This document shows positions 26,225 through 34,899 of a stretch of 64,000 bases of DNA, piece by piece. The DNA comes from Chryseobacterium sp. 52 (GTDB taxonomy: Bacteria; Bacteroidota; Bacteroidia; Flavobacteriales; Weeksellaceae): positions 4,754,001 to 4,818,000 of the forward strand of contig NZ_PEEX01000001.1 of the NCBI RefSeq assembly GCF_002754245.1, read 5' to 3'. Numbering within the stretch: the stretch's first letter is position 1; each line of letters starts with the position of its first letter. The position numbers and the translations under genes are program-made. The notes beneath the pieces are model-generated. The model made no database searches and had not been told where the DNA came from. It was given only the letters and a program-made list of their open reading frames with translations.

Positions 26225-26295
26225 GGTACTTTGGCCGAGCGGCTAGGCAGTGGTCTGCAACACCATCTACAGCGGTTCGAATCCGCTAGGTACCT
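26225..26295 (+). tRNA. tRNA-Cys(GCA)
   Basis: A 71-nt cloverleaf. The acceptor stem GGTACTT pairs with AGGTACC with one G-U pair. The D stem is GCC/GGC. The anticodon stem GTGGT/ACCAT holds the loop CTGCAAC, which gives anticodon GCA. The T arm is AGCGG-TTCGAAT-CCGCT. No CCA is encoded; the discriminator is T. A strong terminator follows. Confidence 0.93.
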
Positions 26296-26300
26296 CATAA

Positions 26301-26335
26301 AAACCTCTAATTATTTTAATTAGAGGTTTTTTGTT
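26301..26335 (+). terminator. Terminator of tRNA-Cys
   Basis: A 13-bp perfect stem (AAACCTCTAATTA with its complement, loop TTT) followed by a T-rich tail, 5 nt after the tRNA. Confidence 0.85.
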
Positions 26336-26502
26336 TTTTACTCCCTACTCCTCTGAATTGCAGGTTATTATTTTCCATAAAAGAATATCAAATCAGTTCA
26401 CTTAAATACTTTAAGCCGAAGCAAAATCACGTATTCATATCATATTTCAGATGACACAAAAGCGTAAAAAAATGATTAAAAAACAGACCGTTTATTGGAA
26501 AT

Positions 26503-26591
26503 AAAAAAATCCCCGAATTGCTTCGGGGATAAAAACTAATAACCATGAAAACTCAAATTAAACATGAGTTGATTGATTACATTGAAAAATC
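26503..26591 (-). ncRNA. Putative small RNA or terminator module, copy 1 of an 89-nt repeat
   Basis: 88 of 89 bases are identical to 28311-28399. Read on the minus strand, it begins after a TTTGG(T/C)A(C/T)G stretch kept in both copies, forms a small AACTCA/TGAGTT hairpin, passes a T-rich linker (TTTTCATGGTTATTAG) and ends in a perfect 8-bp hairpin (TCCCCGAA/TTCGGGGA) with seven Ts. It lies 109 nt past the stop of the leftward beta-lactamase gene, so it may also act as its terminator. On the plus strand the same segment opens a small frame (MKTQIKHELIDYIEKS), but similarity stops where the peptide goes on. Confidence 0.5.
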
Positions 26592-26699
26592 GTACCAAAA
26601 TGTAAAAACTTTCGAAAATAATTTATATTTTTTTTCAAGAAAAGTGGTCGATTCCCTTTTGAGAGAAATCTTTACACCTATTTTATAATTGGGAATCAA

Positions 26700-28145
26700 T
26701 TAATTAGAACGGAGTTGTTCTAACACTTTCTTTCCATTTTCATTATTAGGATTTAAGTCCATAGATTTTTGATACATTTCAATGGCTTTATTCTTATCCC
26801 CAGCTTTTAATAATACTTCACCGTAGCTATCATAAGCGTTCCAGCTGTCAGGAAATAAATACACGTTAAGCTTAAAAATCCCCAATGCTTCTTTCTGCTG
26901 ATTCGTTGTCAGCATTCGGTATGCCCAATTGTTAAGCTCAACTTCATTTGGATTAAAATCGGGATTTTCTTTTTTCTCTTTCTTTACAAAATCTATTGCA
27001 TTTTCAAATCCGATCTTCTGCAGATTTTTTCTAAGATACGTTAACGGATCTGCTTTAATAATATCCGGAATATAGCATCCTGCAATTTCTTCAGCAAAAT
27101 CTTCAGGAGAACTTCCCCCTAAATTAGTCAACACGATTACCGCTAAATTATCATCCGGATACACCAGCAAAACAGATCTGTTTCCGCCGGACATCCCTAC
27201 TGCTTTATGGTTTTTCCGAAGTTTTGCAATTCCCCAACCACGTACCCAATCTGTAGGATTTCCATTATTGAATTTACCCGGGGTCCACATCAGGTCTAAT
27301 GTTGAAGACTTTTGGAATAATTTACCGTTTTTTAGAGCAATAATCCAATTTCCAACGTCTTCGGCAGTACTGTTGAGCCCACCTGATGTACGGCTAAAAT
27401 CCGGAAATTCATAATAATTATTAGCCAGTCGGTCCTGACTTACTTTTTTTCCATCAAAAAAACTTCTGTAGCTGTAACTAGGTGCATAATTTGGAATGAT
27501 ATCTCTTGAATCTCCAAATAAAGTATGTTTTAAAGAAGCTACCTTAAATTGTTTTTCGGCAAAGAAATCTACAAAGGATTGGTTGGTAAGCTTATCAATG
27601 ATCTTACCCAATAAATAATAATTGGTCTGATTGTAGCTGAATTGCTCACCGGTTTTAAATTCCAAAGGAGTGGTTTTAAGATTTTCCCAAATGGCAGCCT
27701 CCGTTTTTAACGGACCTATATTTCCCGTATTAGGATCAAAAAATCTTAAAATATCCGGTAATCCTGAAATATGAGTCAACAATTGATCTACAGTAATTTT
27801 TTGCCATTCTACAGGCAAATCATCTAAATATGTGTTAATGGGTGCATTCAGCTTTACTTTTCCCTGTTCAACCAACTGCATCACGGCAACACCCGTAAAA
27901 ACTTTTGTATTTGAATTAAGCGGAAAAATCGTGGTATTTTTTACAGAAATATTATCCTGTATGCTTGAAACTCCGTATGATTTGTTTAAAACAATTTTCC
28001 CGTTCTGAACTATTGCAAGTTGTAATCCGGGAATTCGTCTTGTTTTCATTTCCCGGTTAATGATTTCATCTACATCAGATTTTATATTTTGAGCAAAAGA
28101 TGATAAAGAAACCAACAAAGACATAATTAGAAAGCAGATTTTCAT
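26700..28145 (-). CDS. Serine hydrolase (class C beta-lactamase family) with C-terminal TPR
   Basis: 481 residues. A signal peptide (MKICFLIMSLLVSLSSFAQ) places it in the periplasm. The beta-lactamase domain has the SxxK nucleophile motif in PLNSNTKVFTGVA (about residues 76-88), a Y-N-Q in place of YxN in FSYNQTNYYLLG, and GMSGGNRS in place of the KTG/HxG motif. The C-terminal part (about residues 400-478) is a TPR pair with DSWNAYDSYGEVLLKAGDKNKAIE. Such proteins are usually peptidases or esterases (the Beta-lactamase/transpeptidase-like fold), not proven drug-resistance enzymes. It is a lone gene between two copies of an 89-nt repeat. Confidence 0.85.
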   Translation of the reverse strand: MKICFLIMSLLVSLSSFAQNIKSDVDEIINREMKTRRIPGLQLAIVQNGKIVLNKSYGVSSIQDNISVKNTTIFPLNSNTKVFTGVAVMQLVEQGKVKLNAPINTYLDDLPVEWQKITVDQLLTHISGLPDILRFFDPNTGNIGPLKTEAAIWENLKTTPLEFKTGEQFSYNQTNYYLLGKIIDKLTNQSFVDFFAEKQFKVASLKHTLFGDSRDIIPNYAPSYSYRSFFDGKKVSQDRLANNYYEFPDFSRTSGGLNSTAEDVGNWIIALKNGKLFQKSSTLDLMWTPGKFNNGNPTDWVRGWGIAKLRKNHKAVGMSGGNRSVLLVYPDDNLAVIVLTNLGGSSPEDFAEEIAGCYIPDIIKADPLTYLRKNLQKIGFENAIDFVKKEKKENPDFNPNEVELNNWAYRMLTTNQQKEALGIFKLNVYLFPDSWNAYDSYGEVLLKAGDKNKAIEMYQKSMDLNPNNENGKKVLEQLRSN

Positions 28146-28310
28146 GTTTTAATTTTATATATAGAACAACTGAAAATGAAATTTGTTACATGCTTTAATT
28201 ATTTTAAAATAATTGCCACAGTCCTCCAGAATATATTTTGTTCAAAAATGGTATACCAAAATAATCAATGAACAAATTTAACCTGAGATACAGTCAAAAA
28301 AACAGGGCAA

Positions 28311-28399
28311 AAAAAAATCCCCGAATTGCTTCGGGGATAAAAACTAATAACCATGAAAACTCAAATTAAACATGAGTTGCTTGATTACATTGAAAAATC
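28311..28399 (-). ncRNA. Putative small RNA or terminator module, copy 2 of the 89-nt repeat
   Basis: The second copy, differing by one base from 26503-26591, with the same hairpin and T run on the minus strand. It lies 165 nt upstream of the beta-lactamase start and past a probable gene relic, so it would end leftward transcription from the 28.4-28.9 kb region. Its plus-strand frame starts MKTQIKHELLDYIEKS and then diverges fully from copy 1. Confidence 0.5.
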
Positions 28400-28483
28400 A
28401 TGCCAAAGTTGCTATCAGGAAAAATACTTTTATAATTTTTTTAAAATTACATCGTCCATTTTATCCAACTTAACTGAGTTGGT

Positions 28484-28714
28484 TTATGTGATAAAAATTC
28501 CCAGCAAAACCGGCAGCTAAAGCAGGATCGCTAATGATAAAAGCATTTGGAAAACTTGTTTTGGAAACCCATTCCATTTATTTTTTATGACCAAAGTCAT
28601 ATTTTGGTACTTCGTTTTTTTGTCAGTTTTCCAGATTCCGGATCAGCAGGATTGTACAAAACAAATACTATTTCCTCTTTTCTTTTGTGGGTCGAAGTGA
28701 TATTTTATCTCAAA
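28484..28714 (-). pseudogene. Possible relic of a DUF3592-like membrane protein
   Basis: No intact frame is present, but shifting frames give protein-like pieces: EIKYHFDPQKKRG, then IVFVLYNPADPESGKL, a phrase close to the VxVLYNPxxPxxA motif of DUF3592 proteins, then a hydrophobic run QVFQMLLSLAILL, a stop, and LPVLLGIFIT, which resembles the C-terminal membrane helix of that family. At least two frameshifts and one stop would be needed. This is pattern reading without a search; chance is possible in AT-rich DNA. Confidence 0.3.
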
Positions 28715-28774
28715 TAAAGAAAATCTTTTGACAGGAAAATGAGTTACACATAAAAATTTGATGCAACATAAAAA

Positions 28775-28868
28775 ACAAAAGGCCTCCTTAACGGAAGCCT
28801 CAAAAACACAAATGATGAAAAAAATTTTTATAATTTAAAGTAGAAAATTATTTTATTCTTTAATTCTG
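28775..28868 (-). ncRNA. Possible small RNA with terminator
   Basis: On the minus strand a TACTTTTG box (complement of 28869-28885 area) precedes about 90 nt ending in AGGCTTCC-GTTAA-GGAGGCCT (one G-U pair) and TTTTGTTTTTT. The linker TTTTTTTCATCATTTGTGTTTTT before the hairpin is laid out like the one in the 89-nt repeats. The rest of 28.40-29.32 kb is very AT-rich and I see no intact gene in it. Confidence 0.35.
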
Positions 28869-29318
28869 TTTTCAAAAGTACCACGTTTTACCCTTTCCAT
28901 TTTATGATTCAACTCATAAAATCCATTTTAATTCATTATTTCTCTGATAAGAAATTTTAAAATTTATAATAAATACATGTAATTCTACACGGCATTGTGA
29001 AATTCAATGTGGTAATTTTTATCATGCAAATTGAATTTTTACACACAGTTATTGATCATGTAAATTTAATTTCTCCAAAAGATTCATTTAACATAAAATT
29101 ATCAATCAAAATAAATATTATGTTAAATATAAACAGCCGATAAACTATTTTAAAAAAAATAAATTTTACAACATACATACTAATAATCAATTATTAACAA
29201 AACTATCGCATCATAATTTTATAAAATAAGAAAAATAATTCAAAAATACCATGATCCAGGTTATGTTTTTGCATTATTTTATTTCCTAGTTTTACATAAA
29301 AATTTAAATCAATATAAC

Positions 29319-30146
29319 GTGATAAAATTCTCTATACTAATCGCCAATTATAATAATGGTAAGTACTTTAGAGACTGTTATAACTCGTTGATCAGCCAGA
29401 CGTACGAGAACTGGGAGGTTATAATTGTCGATGATGCATCTACTGATAATTCTGTAGAAGTAATTGAAACTATTATACAAAACGATTCTCGTTTTAAGAT
29501 CTACAGCAATGCTTCTAATCAAGGCTGCGGCTATACAAAGAGAGAGTGTATGAAATATGCAGAAGGGGAAATATGTGCTTATCTGGATCCTGATGACGCT
29601 ATTTATGTGGACGCATTAGAAAAAATAGTTCAGGAATTTACTAAAAACGAAATTGTAGCAGCTTATTCCCAAATGATGCTGTGCAATGAAAATCTCAGTC
29701 CTGAAAAAGTATTTGCAAGTACAAAAAAAATCTACAACAGCAGATATTTTTTCAACTGCCCTACCCAATTTGCCCATTTCTTCACGTTCAAAAAAGAAAC
29801 TTATCTGAAAACTACCGGCATCAATCCTACTCTAAAAAGCGCCGTAGATCAGGATCTCTATCTAAAAATCCTGGAGCACGGCAGCGTAGAATACATAAAG
29901 GAACCGCTCTACCTCTACAGACTGCATTCTAATGGCATTTCCCAACAAAGCTTTAAACCGGGTGCAAAAGAATCTTTCGCTAAAGTGATTCATGACACCA
30001 TGAAAAGAAGAGGGATTAGAAAAATCAACAATCAGCTGGTCCCGGAGGTATATACGAATCAGCATGAAATTTATGAACTCCTGAATTACCAAACCCAGAA
30101 ACTTCACAGGCTGATTAATAAAGTTAAAGTAACATTCAATATATAA
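29319..30146 (+). CDS. Family 2 glycosyltransferase
   Basis: 275 residues of the GT-A fold. IKFSILIANYNNGKYFRDCYNSLISQTYENWEVIIVDDASTD forms the nucleotide-binding start, and the metal-binding DxD is in ICAYLDPDDAIYVD (about residues 86-99). Residues 160-200 (SAVDQDLYLKILEHG) hold the probable acceptor-site ED/DQD motif. It is cytoplasmic and likely adds a sugar to a lipid- or polysaccharide-linked acceptor. The start codon is GTG. It stands alone, not in a polysaccharide cluster, with a good terminator 6 nt downstream. Donor and acceptor are unknown. Confidence 0.88.
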   Translation: MIKFSILIANYNNGKYFRDCYNSLISQTYENWEVIIVDDASTDNSVEVIETIIQNDSRFKIYSNASNQGCGYTKRECMKYAEGEICAYLDPDDAIYVDALEKIVQEFTKNEIVAAYSQMMLCNENLSPEKVFASTKKIYNSRYFFNCPTQFAHFFTFKKETYLKTTGINPTLKSAVDQDLYLKILEHGSVEYIKEPLYLYRLHSNGISQQSFKPGAKESFAKVIHDTMKRRGIRKINNQLVPEVYTNQHEIYELLNYQTQKLHRLINKVKVTFNI

Positions 30147-30151
30147 CAATG

Positions 30152-30182
30152 AAAGGCTTCTCATTCCCGAGAAGCCTTTTTT
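30152..30182 (+). terminator. Terminator of the glycosyltransferase gene
   Basis: An 11-bp perfect stem AAAGGCTTCTC/GAGAAGCCTTT, loop ATTCCC, followed by Ts. Confidence 0.85.
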
Positions 30183-30212
30183 ACAGATACCTACATATCT
30201 TATTTCTATAAA

Positions 30213-30665
30213 CTATTCTGCCCAGGTAACAGGAATGTATACGGTAACATATCCATCTGCATCTACCTGAGTATCAGAAACTGAACCTGTTACCGATCCG
30301 TAGCCTGTCCAGCCCCCTTGCCCCTGCATTGCAGAAAACGTGTAGGTTCCTGCCGGAACCCCTTCAGCATACCCGGGAAGAGTCTGGAAACCGCCGCTAT
30401 AATAGGTATCATAAATCTCTCCTGTCACTGTATTCTCAGCTAGAAAGCTTCCTACATCGTGATTTCCTGAAAGTGTTTTTGTTCCGTCCAGAGAAATAAG
30501 ACCGAATCTCACTTTGTACGTTTTCGTTTTTGAAGCTTCTTTGGATGCTTCAGCATGTGCCTGAGGCTGAGTATTATCTGCCATGATATCATCATTGGAA
30601 GAACATGAAACTGCGGCAACAGATAAAGCCACAAAAGCCACTGTTTTAAAAATTGATATTTTCAT
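30213..30665 (-). CDS. Small lipoprotein of unknown function
   Basis: 150 residues. The signal peptide ends in a lipobox (VAAVSC, Cys about 21), followed by SSNDD, the acidic kind of sequence that sends Bacteroidota lipoproteins to the surface. After a low-complexity linker (QAHAEASKEASKTK) a beta-rich domain follows, with GYAEGVPAGTYTFSAMQGQGGWTGY and a DADGYVTVYIPVTW end that suggests an Ig-like or transthyretin-like sandwich. I do not recognise a named family. It stands alone on the minus strand. Confidence 0.75.
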   Translation of the reverse strand: MKISIFKTVAFVALSVAAVSCSSNDDIMADNTQPQAHAEASKEASKTKTYKVRFGLISLDGTKTLSGNHDVGSFLAENTVTGEIYDTYYSGGFQTLPGYAEGVPAGTYTFSAMQGQGGWTGYGSVTGSVSDTQVDADGYVTVYIPVTWAE

Positions 30666-30914
30666 ATTAAAGTAATTTGGTTCTCAAAAATAACCAATTC
30701 ATATGAACTGAATAAAAATCATTCATGAACTAAAAATTACATTCTGAAACGTGACCTGGAAACTGATGCAGCACACTGTCTTTCTCTGAAAAAAGATTAT
30801 TTTACTTCAAAATTCATTACTTTAACACTTCTTAACTTAATTTTGGCTTCATAATTGAAAATACATAAAGAGTTGCCGCCGTTTTGGCTAAGACTACTTA
30901 TTAAAATTTGAATT

Positions 30915-31466
30915 ATGAGAAAGATAGTATTAGCAGGTTTTTTATCAGTCTTTTTAATGACGGCCTGTAAAAAAGATGACAGGACAGCTGAAAAATCTCT
31001 TGAAGAGCAGAAACTTGAATTTCAGGCAAGACAGCTTGATATAGAGAAACAAAAGCTGGCCATTGAGAAAGAAAAACTAGTGTATGAAGCACAGAAAAAA
31101 GTAGACAGTATCTCGGAAAGTAAAAAATCCAAAGCTGCTGCAGACAACAATTCGAAACCTCAGATCATAAGAGAAACAAAAACAGTATATAGAGACAGAG
31201 GATCAAACTCTAATTCAGGAGGTGGAACCTATGCAGACAACGGGAACAGTTCTTCGCAAGGAACAACCCAAAAGAAAAAAGGATGGAGTAAAGCGGCTAA
31301 AGGAACTGCTATTGGTGCCGTAGGTGGTGCCGCAGTAGGAGCCATTGTTGCTAAGAAAAACAGAGGTCTTGGAGCCGTGATCGGAGGTGTAGTTGGTGGT
31401 GCAACCGGGTATACTATCGGAAGATCTCAGGACAGAAAAGACGGAAGAGTTCAACCGCGTAATTAA
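30915..31466 (+). CDS. Lipoprotein with coiled coil and glycine zipper
   Basis: 183 residues. The lipobox is LMTAC (Cys18). Residues 27-70 are a charged heptad helix (LEEQKLEFQARQLDIEKQKL, continuing with KEKLVYEAQKK), residues 95-125 are a Ser/Gly/Asn-rich linker, and residues 127-172 hold a glycine zipper (AIGAVGGAAVGAIVAKK, then GAVIGGVVGGATGYTIG) of the kind that inserts in membranes, as in YMGG/OmpA-associated and Rick_17kDa-like proteins. It is likely a stress-linked envelope lipoprotein. A perfect terminator follows 20 nt after the stop. Confidence 0.82.
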   Translation: MRKIVLAGFLSVFLMTACKKDDRTAEKSLEEQKLEFQARQLDIEKQKLAIEKEKLVYEAQKKVDSISESKKSKAAADNNSKPQIIRETKTVYRDRGSNSNSGGGTYADNGNSSSQGTTQKKKGWSKAAKGTAIGAVGGAAVGAIVAKKNRGLGAVIGGVVGGATGYTIGRSQDRKDGRVQPRN

Positions 31467-31486
31467 CATTTTTCACGATAACATAT

Positions 31487-31518
31487 AAAGATTGCTTATT
31501 TTTAAGCAATCTTTTTTT
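31487..31518 (+). terminator. Terminator of the glycine-zipper lipoprotein gene
   Basis: A 12-bp perfect stem (AAAGATTGCTTA with its complement, loop TTTT) with a T tail that ends one base before the ATG of the next gene. Confidence 0.85.
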
Positions 31519-33150
31519 ATGATATTACTTTTGCTTTCCTCCGTTCTTATTCTCGCAGTTCTCTCAGGCTGGGGAAAGATCATGGAAAGCTGGTTTGGTT
31601 CTTTATTTCAGGGAATTTCAGGGAGTATTTTAAACGGGATATTAGGGCTGAGCCTCATTTGGACAGTTCTGGCATTTTTTACTCCGATTAATATATATGT
31701 AGAGATTCCTTTTGTATCGGCCGGAATTCTGTTTTTCTTCAAAAAGAAAGTATATCATCAATTCTATCAGTTTTCAAAAAAAGACACTGTTTTAATCGCC
31801 GGGATTTCACTGGTCATTTTATACAGCAGTTCTTTTCATCCTTATATATTAGATCACTTCGGATATTATGTTCCTACCATCAAATGGCTTACAGAATATG
31901 GTTTGATAAAAGGTATTTCCAATCTGGACCTCACCCTGGGACAGATGTCACTCTGGCATATTTTCCAGTCAGGTTTTTCCAGTTTCTCAGATCCCTTTTT
32001 ACGGATCAATGCTGTTTTACTCATCGTGTATGTCATTTATATTTTTGAAAGAAAAAGCTGGATACAGCTGTGCTTTATTCCGGTACTGCTGCTTTTTTCA
32101 CAGTCTCCCAGCCCCGATCTGCCTGTTATTGCTTTATCATTAATTATTTTAAATGAAATCATAGCGGGAAATAAAAACATCAGCCTACTTTTTGCATTTT
32201 CCCTTTTCATTTTCTCCATAAAACCGACCATGATATGGCTTCCCATATTGGTTTTTCTGTGTTCTGTTCTTATTTCCAAGCCTCATTTTAAAAATTTAAT
32301 TTTCGGCATCAGCATCCTTTTCTTATTCCTTATTAAAAATATATGGACATTCGGATATCCGATATTTCCTGTTGCAGTAGGTGACTTAGGATTCAGTTGG
32401 AAACCCAATCCTGAAGTATTAAAAATCTCTTCACAATATGCAGTTCAGAAGACATATGATATGCAGTATACTTATGAGGAAATTCAAAAATTCTCTTCAT
32501 ATGATGCTGTCAGAAACTGGTTTTCACTGGACGGAATTAAATCAAAAATCAATATTCTTTTCATCCTGAGTTTGATAATATTCTCCGTTTTTGCTTTCAT
32601 TAAAAAGAAAAAGATCATCAGTCTGATCTGTATCTCCATACTAATAAAAAGTATACTGATATTAACGTTTTCAGCCCAATATCGTTTTTTTATAGATGTA
32701 TTCTTTGTGATTATTTTTATTCTGTTTACTCATTTAAACAAAAAAACATCCTTACTCTTTTTATCTTTTTCGGGTTCTGTTGTGATCGGATTTTTAAGCT
32801 TTCCCAATTTCATCCGCCAGTATGTTCCGAGTTTCAAACCTGGAAATTTCATGGCAGGATTCAAAAAAGAACAGTTGTATACCCCTTCTGTTTATCACTA
32901 CAACACATTTGAGACTTTCCGGATTGGCAACTTAAAGTTCAATGTTTCAAAAAATTACCCTTTCAATTTTGACACCCCGATTCCTTCAATTTCAGAAGGT
33001 TATATTCCTGACGATATAAAAGCAGGAATTTTTCCTCAGTATATTGACGAAAAAAATATCAAAAAAGGATTCATCTGGAAACAACTGACACCGCAGGAAA
33101 AACGGGAAGCAGAGAACGTTATCAATAATATCAAAAACACTGATAAATAG
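31519..33150 (+). CDS. Polytopic membrane protein (LIC_10190-like, possible GT-C type)
   Basis: 543 residues with about 12 hydrophobic segments and a soluble C-terminal tail (about 100 residues). The phrase KNIWTFGYPIFPVAVGDLGF resembles the TGYPxFP segment of LIC_10190-type membrane proteins, often found with glycosyltransferases, so a role in glycan export or assembly is possible. A TTG at 31492 would lengthen it by nine residues, but that lies within the upstream terminator hairpin, so the ATG at 31519 (MILLLLSSVLILAVLSG) is preferred. Exact function is unknown. Confidence 0.75.
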   Translation: MILLLLSSVLILAVLSGWGKIMESWFGSLFQGISGSILNGILGLSLIWTVLAFFTPINIYVEIPFVSAGILFFFKKKVYHQFYQFSKKDTVLIAGISLVILYSSSFHPYILDHFGYYVPTIKWLTEYGLIKGISNLDLTLGQMSLWHIFQSGFSSFSDPFLRINAVLLIVYVIYIFERKSWIQLCFIPVLLLFSQSPSPDLPVIALSLIILNEIIAGNKNISLLFAFSLFIFSIKPTMIWLPILVFLCSVLISKPHFKNLIFGISILFLFLIKNIWTFGYPIFPVAVGDLGFSWKPNPEVLKISSQYAVQKTYDMQYTYEEIQKFSSYDAVRNWFSLDGIKSKINILFILSLIIFSVFAFIKKKKIISLICISILIKSILILTFSAQYRFFIDVFFVIIFILFTHLNKKTSLLFLSFSGSVVIGFLSFPNFIRQYVPSFKPGNFMAGFKKEQLYTPSVYHYNTFETFRIGNLKFNVSKNYPFNFDTPIPSISEGYIPDDIKAGIFPQYIDEKNIKKGFIWKQLTPQEKREAENVINNIKNTDK

Positions 33151-33188
33151 AACAAATCCAGAAACTTTATTATCTGAAGAAAAATAGG

Positions 33189-33196
33189 TAATTTTG
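33189..33196 (+). promoter_or_regulatory. -7 promoter box of aroC
   Basis: TAATTTTG fits TAnnTTTG, only 4 nt before the aroC ATG, so the transcript would be leaderless or nearly so. No clear -33 element was found. Confidence 0.4.
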
Positions 33197-33200
33197 TATC

Positions 33201-34271
33201 ATGTTCAACACATTAGGTAATCTTCTCAGTCTTACAACATTTGGAGAAAGTCACGGCGTGGCTTACGGTGGTATCATCAATAATTTTCCGGCAGGATTAA
33301 CGGTAGATTTCGATAAAATTCAATATGAATTGGATCGCAGAAAACCCGGCCAGTCTGCTATTGTTACTCAAAGAAAAGAAAGTGACACGGTAAAGTTCCT
33401 TTCCGGGATCTTTGACGGAAAAACAACAGGTACCCCAATAGGTTTTATTATAGAAAATGAAAATCAGAAATCTAAGGACTATGATCATATTGCAGATTCA
33501 TATCGTCCCAGTCATGCAGATTTCACATATGACCAGAAATTCGGGATCAGAGACTATCGCGGCGGCGGAAAATCATCAGCAAGGGAAACCATCAACTGGG
33601 TAGTTGCAGGTGCATTGGCCAAGCAGCTTTTATCCGGTATTGAGATCAATGCTTATGTCTCTTCGGTAGGCGATATCTTCTGCGAAAAACCTTATCAGGC
33701 ATTGGATTTTTCAAAAACGGAAAGTAATGATGTCCGTTGTCCGGATGCTGAGACCGCTGAAAAAATGATCGAAAGAATCAAAGAAATAAAAAAAGAAGGC
33801 AATACCATTGGCGGAACGGTTACCTGTGTGATCAAAAATGTTCCTGTAGGAATTGGAGAGCCTATTTTTTCCAAACTTCAGGCTGAACTTGGCAAAGCGA
33901 TGCTGAATATTAATGCCTGCAAAGGATTTGAATACGGAAGCGGTTTCTGTGGTGCTAAAATGACTGGAAAGGAGCATAATGATGCCTTCAATACAGATTT
34001 TACAACACAATCTAATCTTTCGGGAGGCATCCAGGGTGGAATTTCAAACGGAATGGATATTTATTTCCGTGCTGCATTCAAGCCTGTAGCAACTATTTTA
34101 AGACCACAGGAAAGTGTAGACAAATATGGCAATCCTGTTATCGTAGAAGGAAAAGGACGTCACGATCCATGTGTAGTACCCAGAGCCGTTCCTATTGTGG
34201 AAAGTCTGGCTGCATTTGTACTGGCTGATTTGTTCTTAATTAACAAAACAAGAAACATCAATAATTTTTAA
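33201..34271 (+). CDS. aroC: Chorismate synthase
   Basis: The last step of the shikimate pathway: removes phosphate from EPSP to form chorismate, using reduced FMN. The three family signatures are clear: [14 protein letters not shown] (residues 10-23), [29 protein letters not shown] (about 99-127), and [22 protein letters not shown] near the C terminus. The 356 residues are the normal length. The gene is followed by a thioredoxin-like gene 17 nt downstream. A TAnnTTTG box lies immediately upstream. Confidence 0.97.
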   Translation: MFNTLGNLLSLTTFGESHGVAYGGIINNFPAGLTVDFDKIQYELDRRKPGQSAIVTQRKESDTVKFLSGIFDGKTTGTPIGFIIENENQKSKDYDHIADSYRPSHADFTYDQKFGIRDYRGGGKSSARETINWVVAGALAKQLLSGIEINAYVSSVGDIFCEKPYQALDFSKTESNDVRCPDAETAEKMIERIKEIKKEGNTIGGTVTCVIKNVPVGIGEPIFSKLQAELGKAMLNINACKGFEYGSGFCGAKMTGKEHNDAFNTDFTTQSNLSGGIQGGISNGMDIYFRAAFKPVATILRPQESVDKYGNPVIVEGKGRHDPCVVPRAVPIVESLAAFVLADLFLINKTRNINNF

Positions 34272-34288
34272 TATAAATACTTTTAGTA

Positions 34289-34855
34289 ATGAAAAATTAC
34301 TGGGATCAGGGCATTTCTTTTGAAGAATATATCCGCATCGGAAGAGAAAGATTAGAAAATCCTTCCAACCAACAGGAAATCGACTATAAACAATATTACG
34401 AACTTGGGCTTCAGAGAATGGACAGAACACTGAAAAAGTATGTCCCGGATGAAGAGCAGCTAAAAGAATTGGCTTCTAAGAATTTTGACGGAAAAATCCT
34501 GATCATTTCAGAAGCATGGTGTGGTGATGCCAGTGCAACAGTTCCTGCACTTATTACTTTTTTCAAAGGGCACAATGAGGTGAGAATTTTCCTGAGAGAC
34601 AGTGATAAAAGCCTGATCAATCAGTTCCTGACCAACGGCACAGAATCTATTCCAAAAGTAATTATTCTGGATAAAGATTTTAAGGTAAAAAATTCATGGG
34701 GACCGCGCCCGAAATACGGATATGAATTATTAATGAAGCATAAAGCAGATCCTGAAGCGTATCCAAAAGATCATTTTTATAACGACCTGCAGTTGTATTA
34801 TGCTAAAAACAGAGGCAAAGATTCAGTTCAGGAAATTTTAGAGTTATTATCGTAA
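34289..34855 (+). CDS. Thioredoxin-family protein with a single active-site cysteine
   Basis: 188 residues. An N-terminal helical extension (about 65 residues) precedes a thioredoxin fold with ILIISEAWCGDASATVPAL: the first cysteine of CxxC is present but the second is replaced (WCGDAS). The cis-Pro loop is NGTESIPKVIIL. Related proteins form the Thioredoxin_9 group. With one cysteine it could not act as a normal dithiol reductase and may bind or glutathionylate partners instead. It lacks a signal peptide. It follows aroC by 17 nt, and the TlpA-like gene follows after 44 nt. Confidence 0.85.
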   Translation: MKNYWDQGISFEEYIRIGRERLENPSNQQEIDYKQYYELGLQRMDRTLKKYVPDEEQLKELASKNFDGKILIISEAWCGDASATVPALITFFKGHNEVRIFLRDSDKSLINQFLTNGTESIPKVIILDKDFKVKNSWGPRPKYGYELLMKHKADPEAYPKDHFYNDLQLYYAKNRGKDSVQEILELLS

Positions 34856-34899
34856 AATAGAATTCCACACGGCAAAAAAATAAAAGTAAAGATCAACGC

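Noticed and set aside
26546..26690. Small plus-strand frame starting MKTQIKHELIDYIEKS inside the 89-nt repeat
   Set aside because: Similarity to the second copy stops at the repeat edge, in the middle of the frame, which fits an RNA or terminator unit better than a peptide.
26700..28145. Beta-lactamase-family gene considered as an antibiotic-resistance island
   Set aside because: No transposase, integrase or resistance neighbours, motifs depart from true class C enzymes, and the TPR tail suggests another role.
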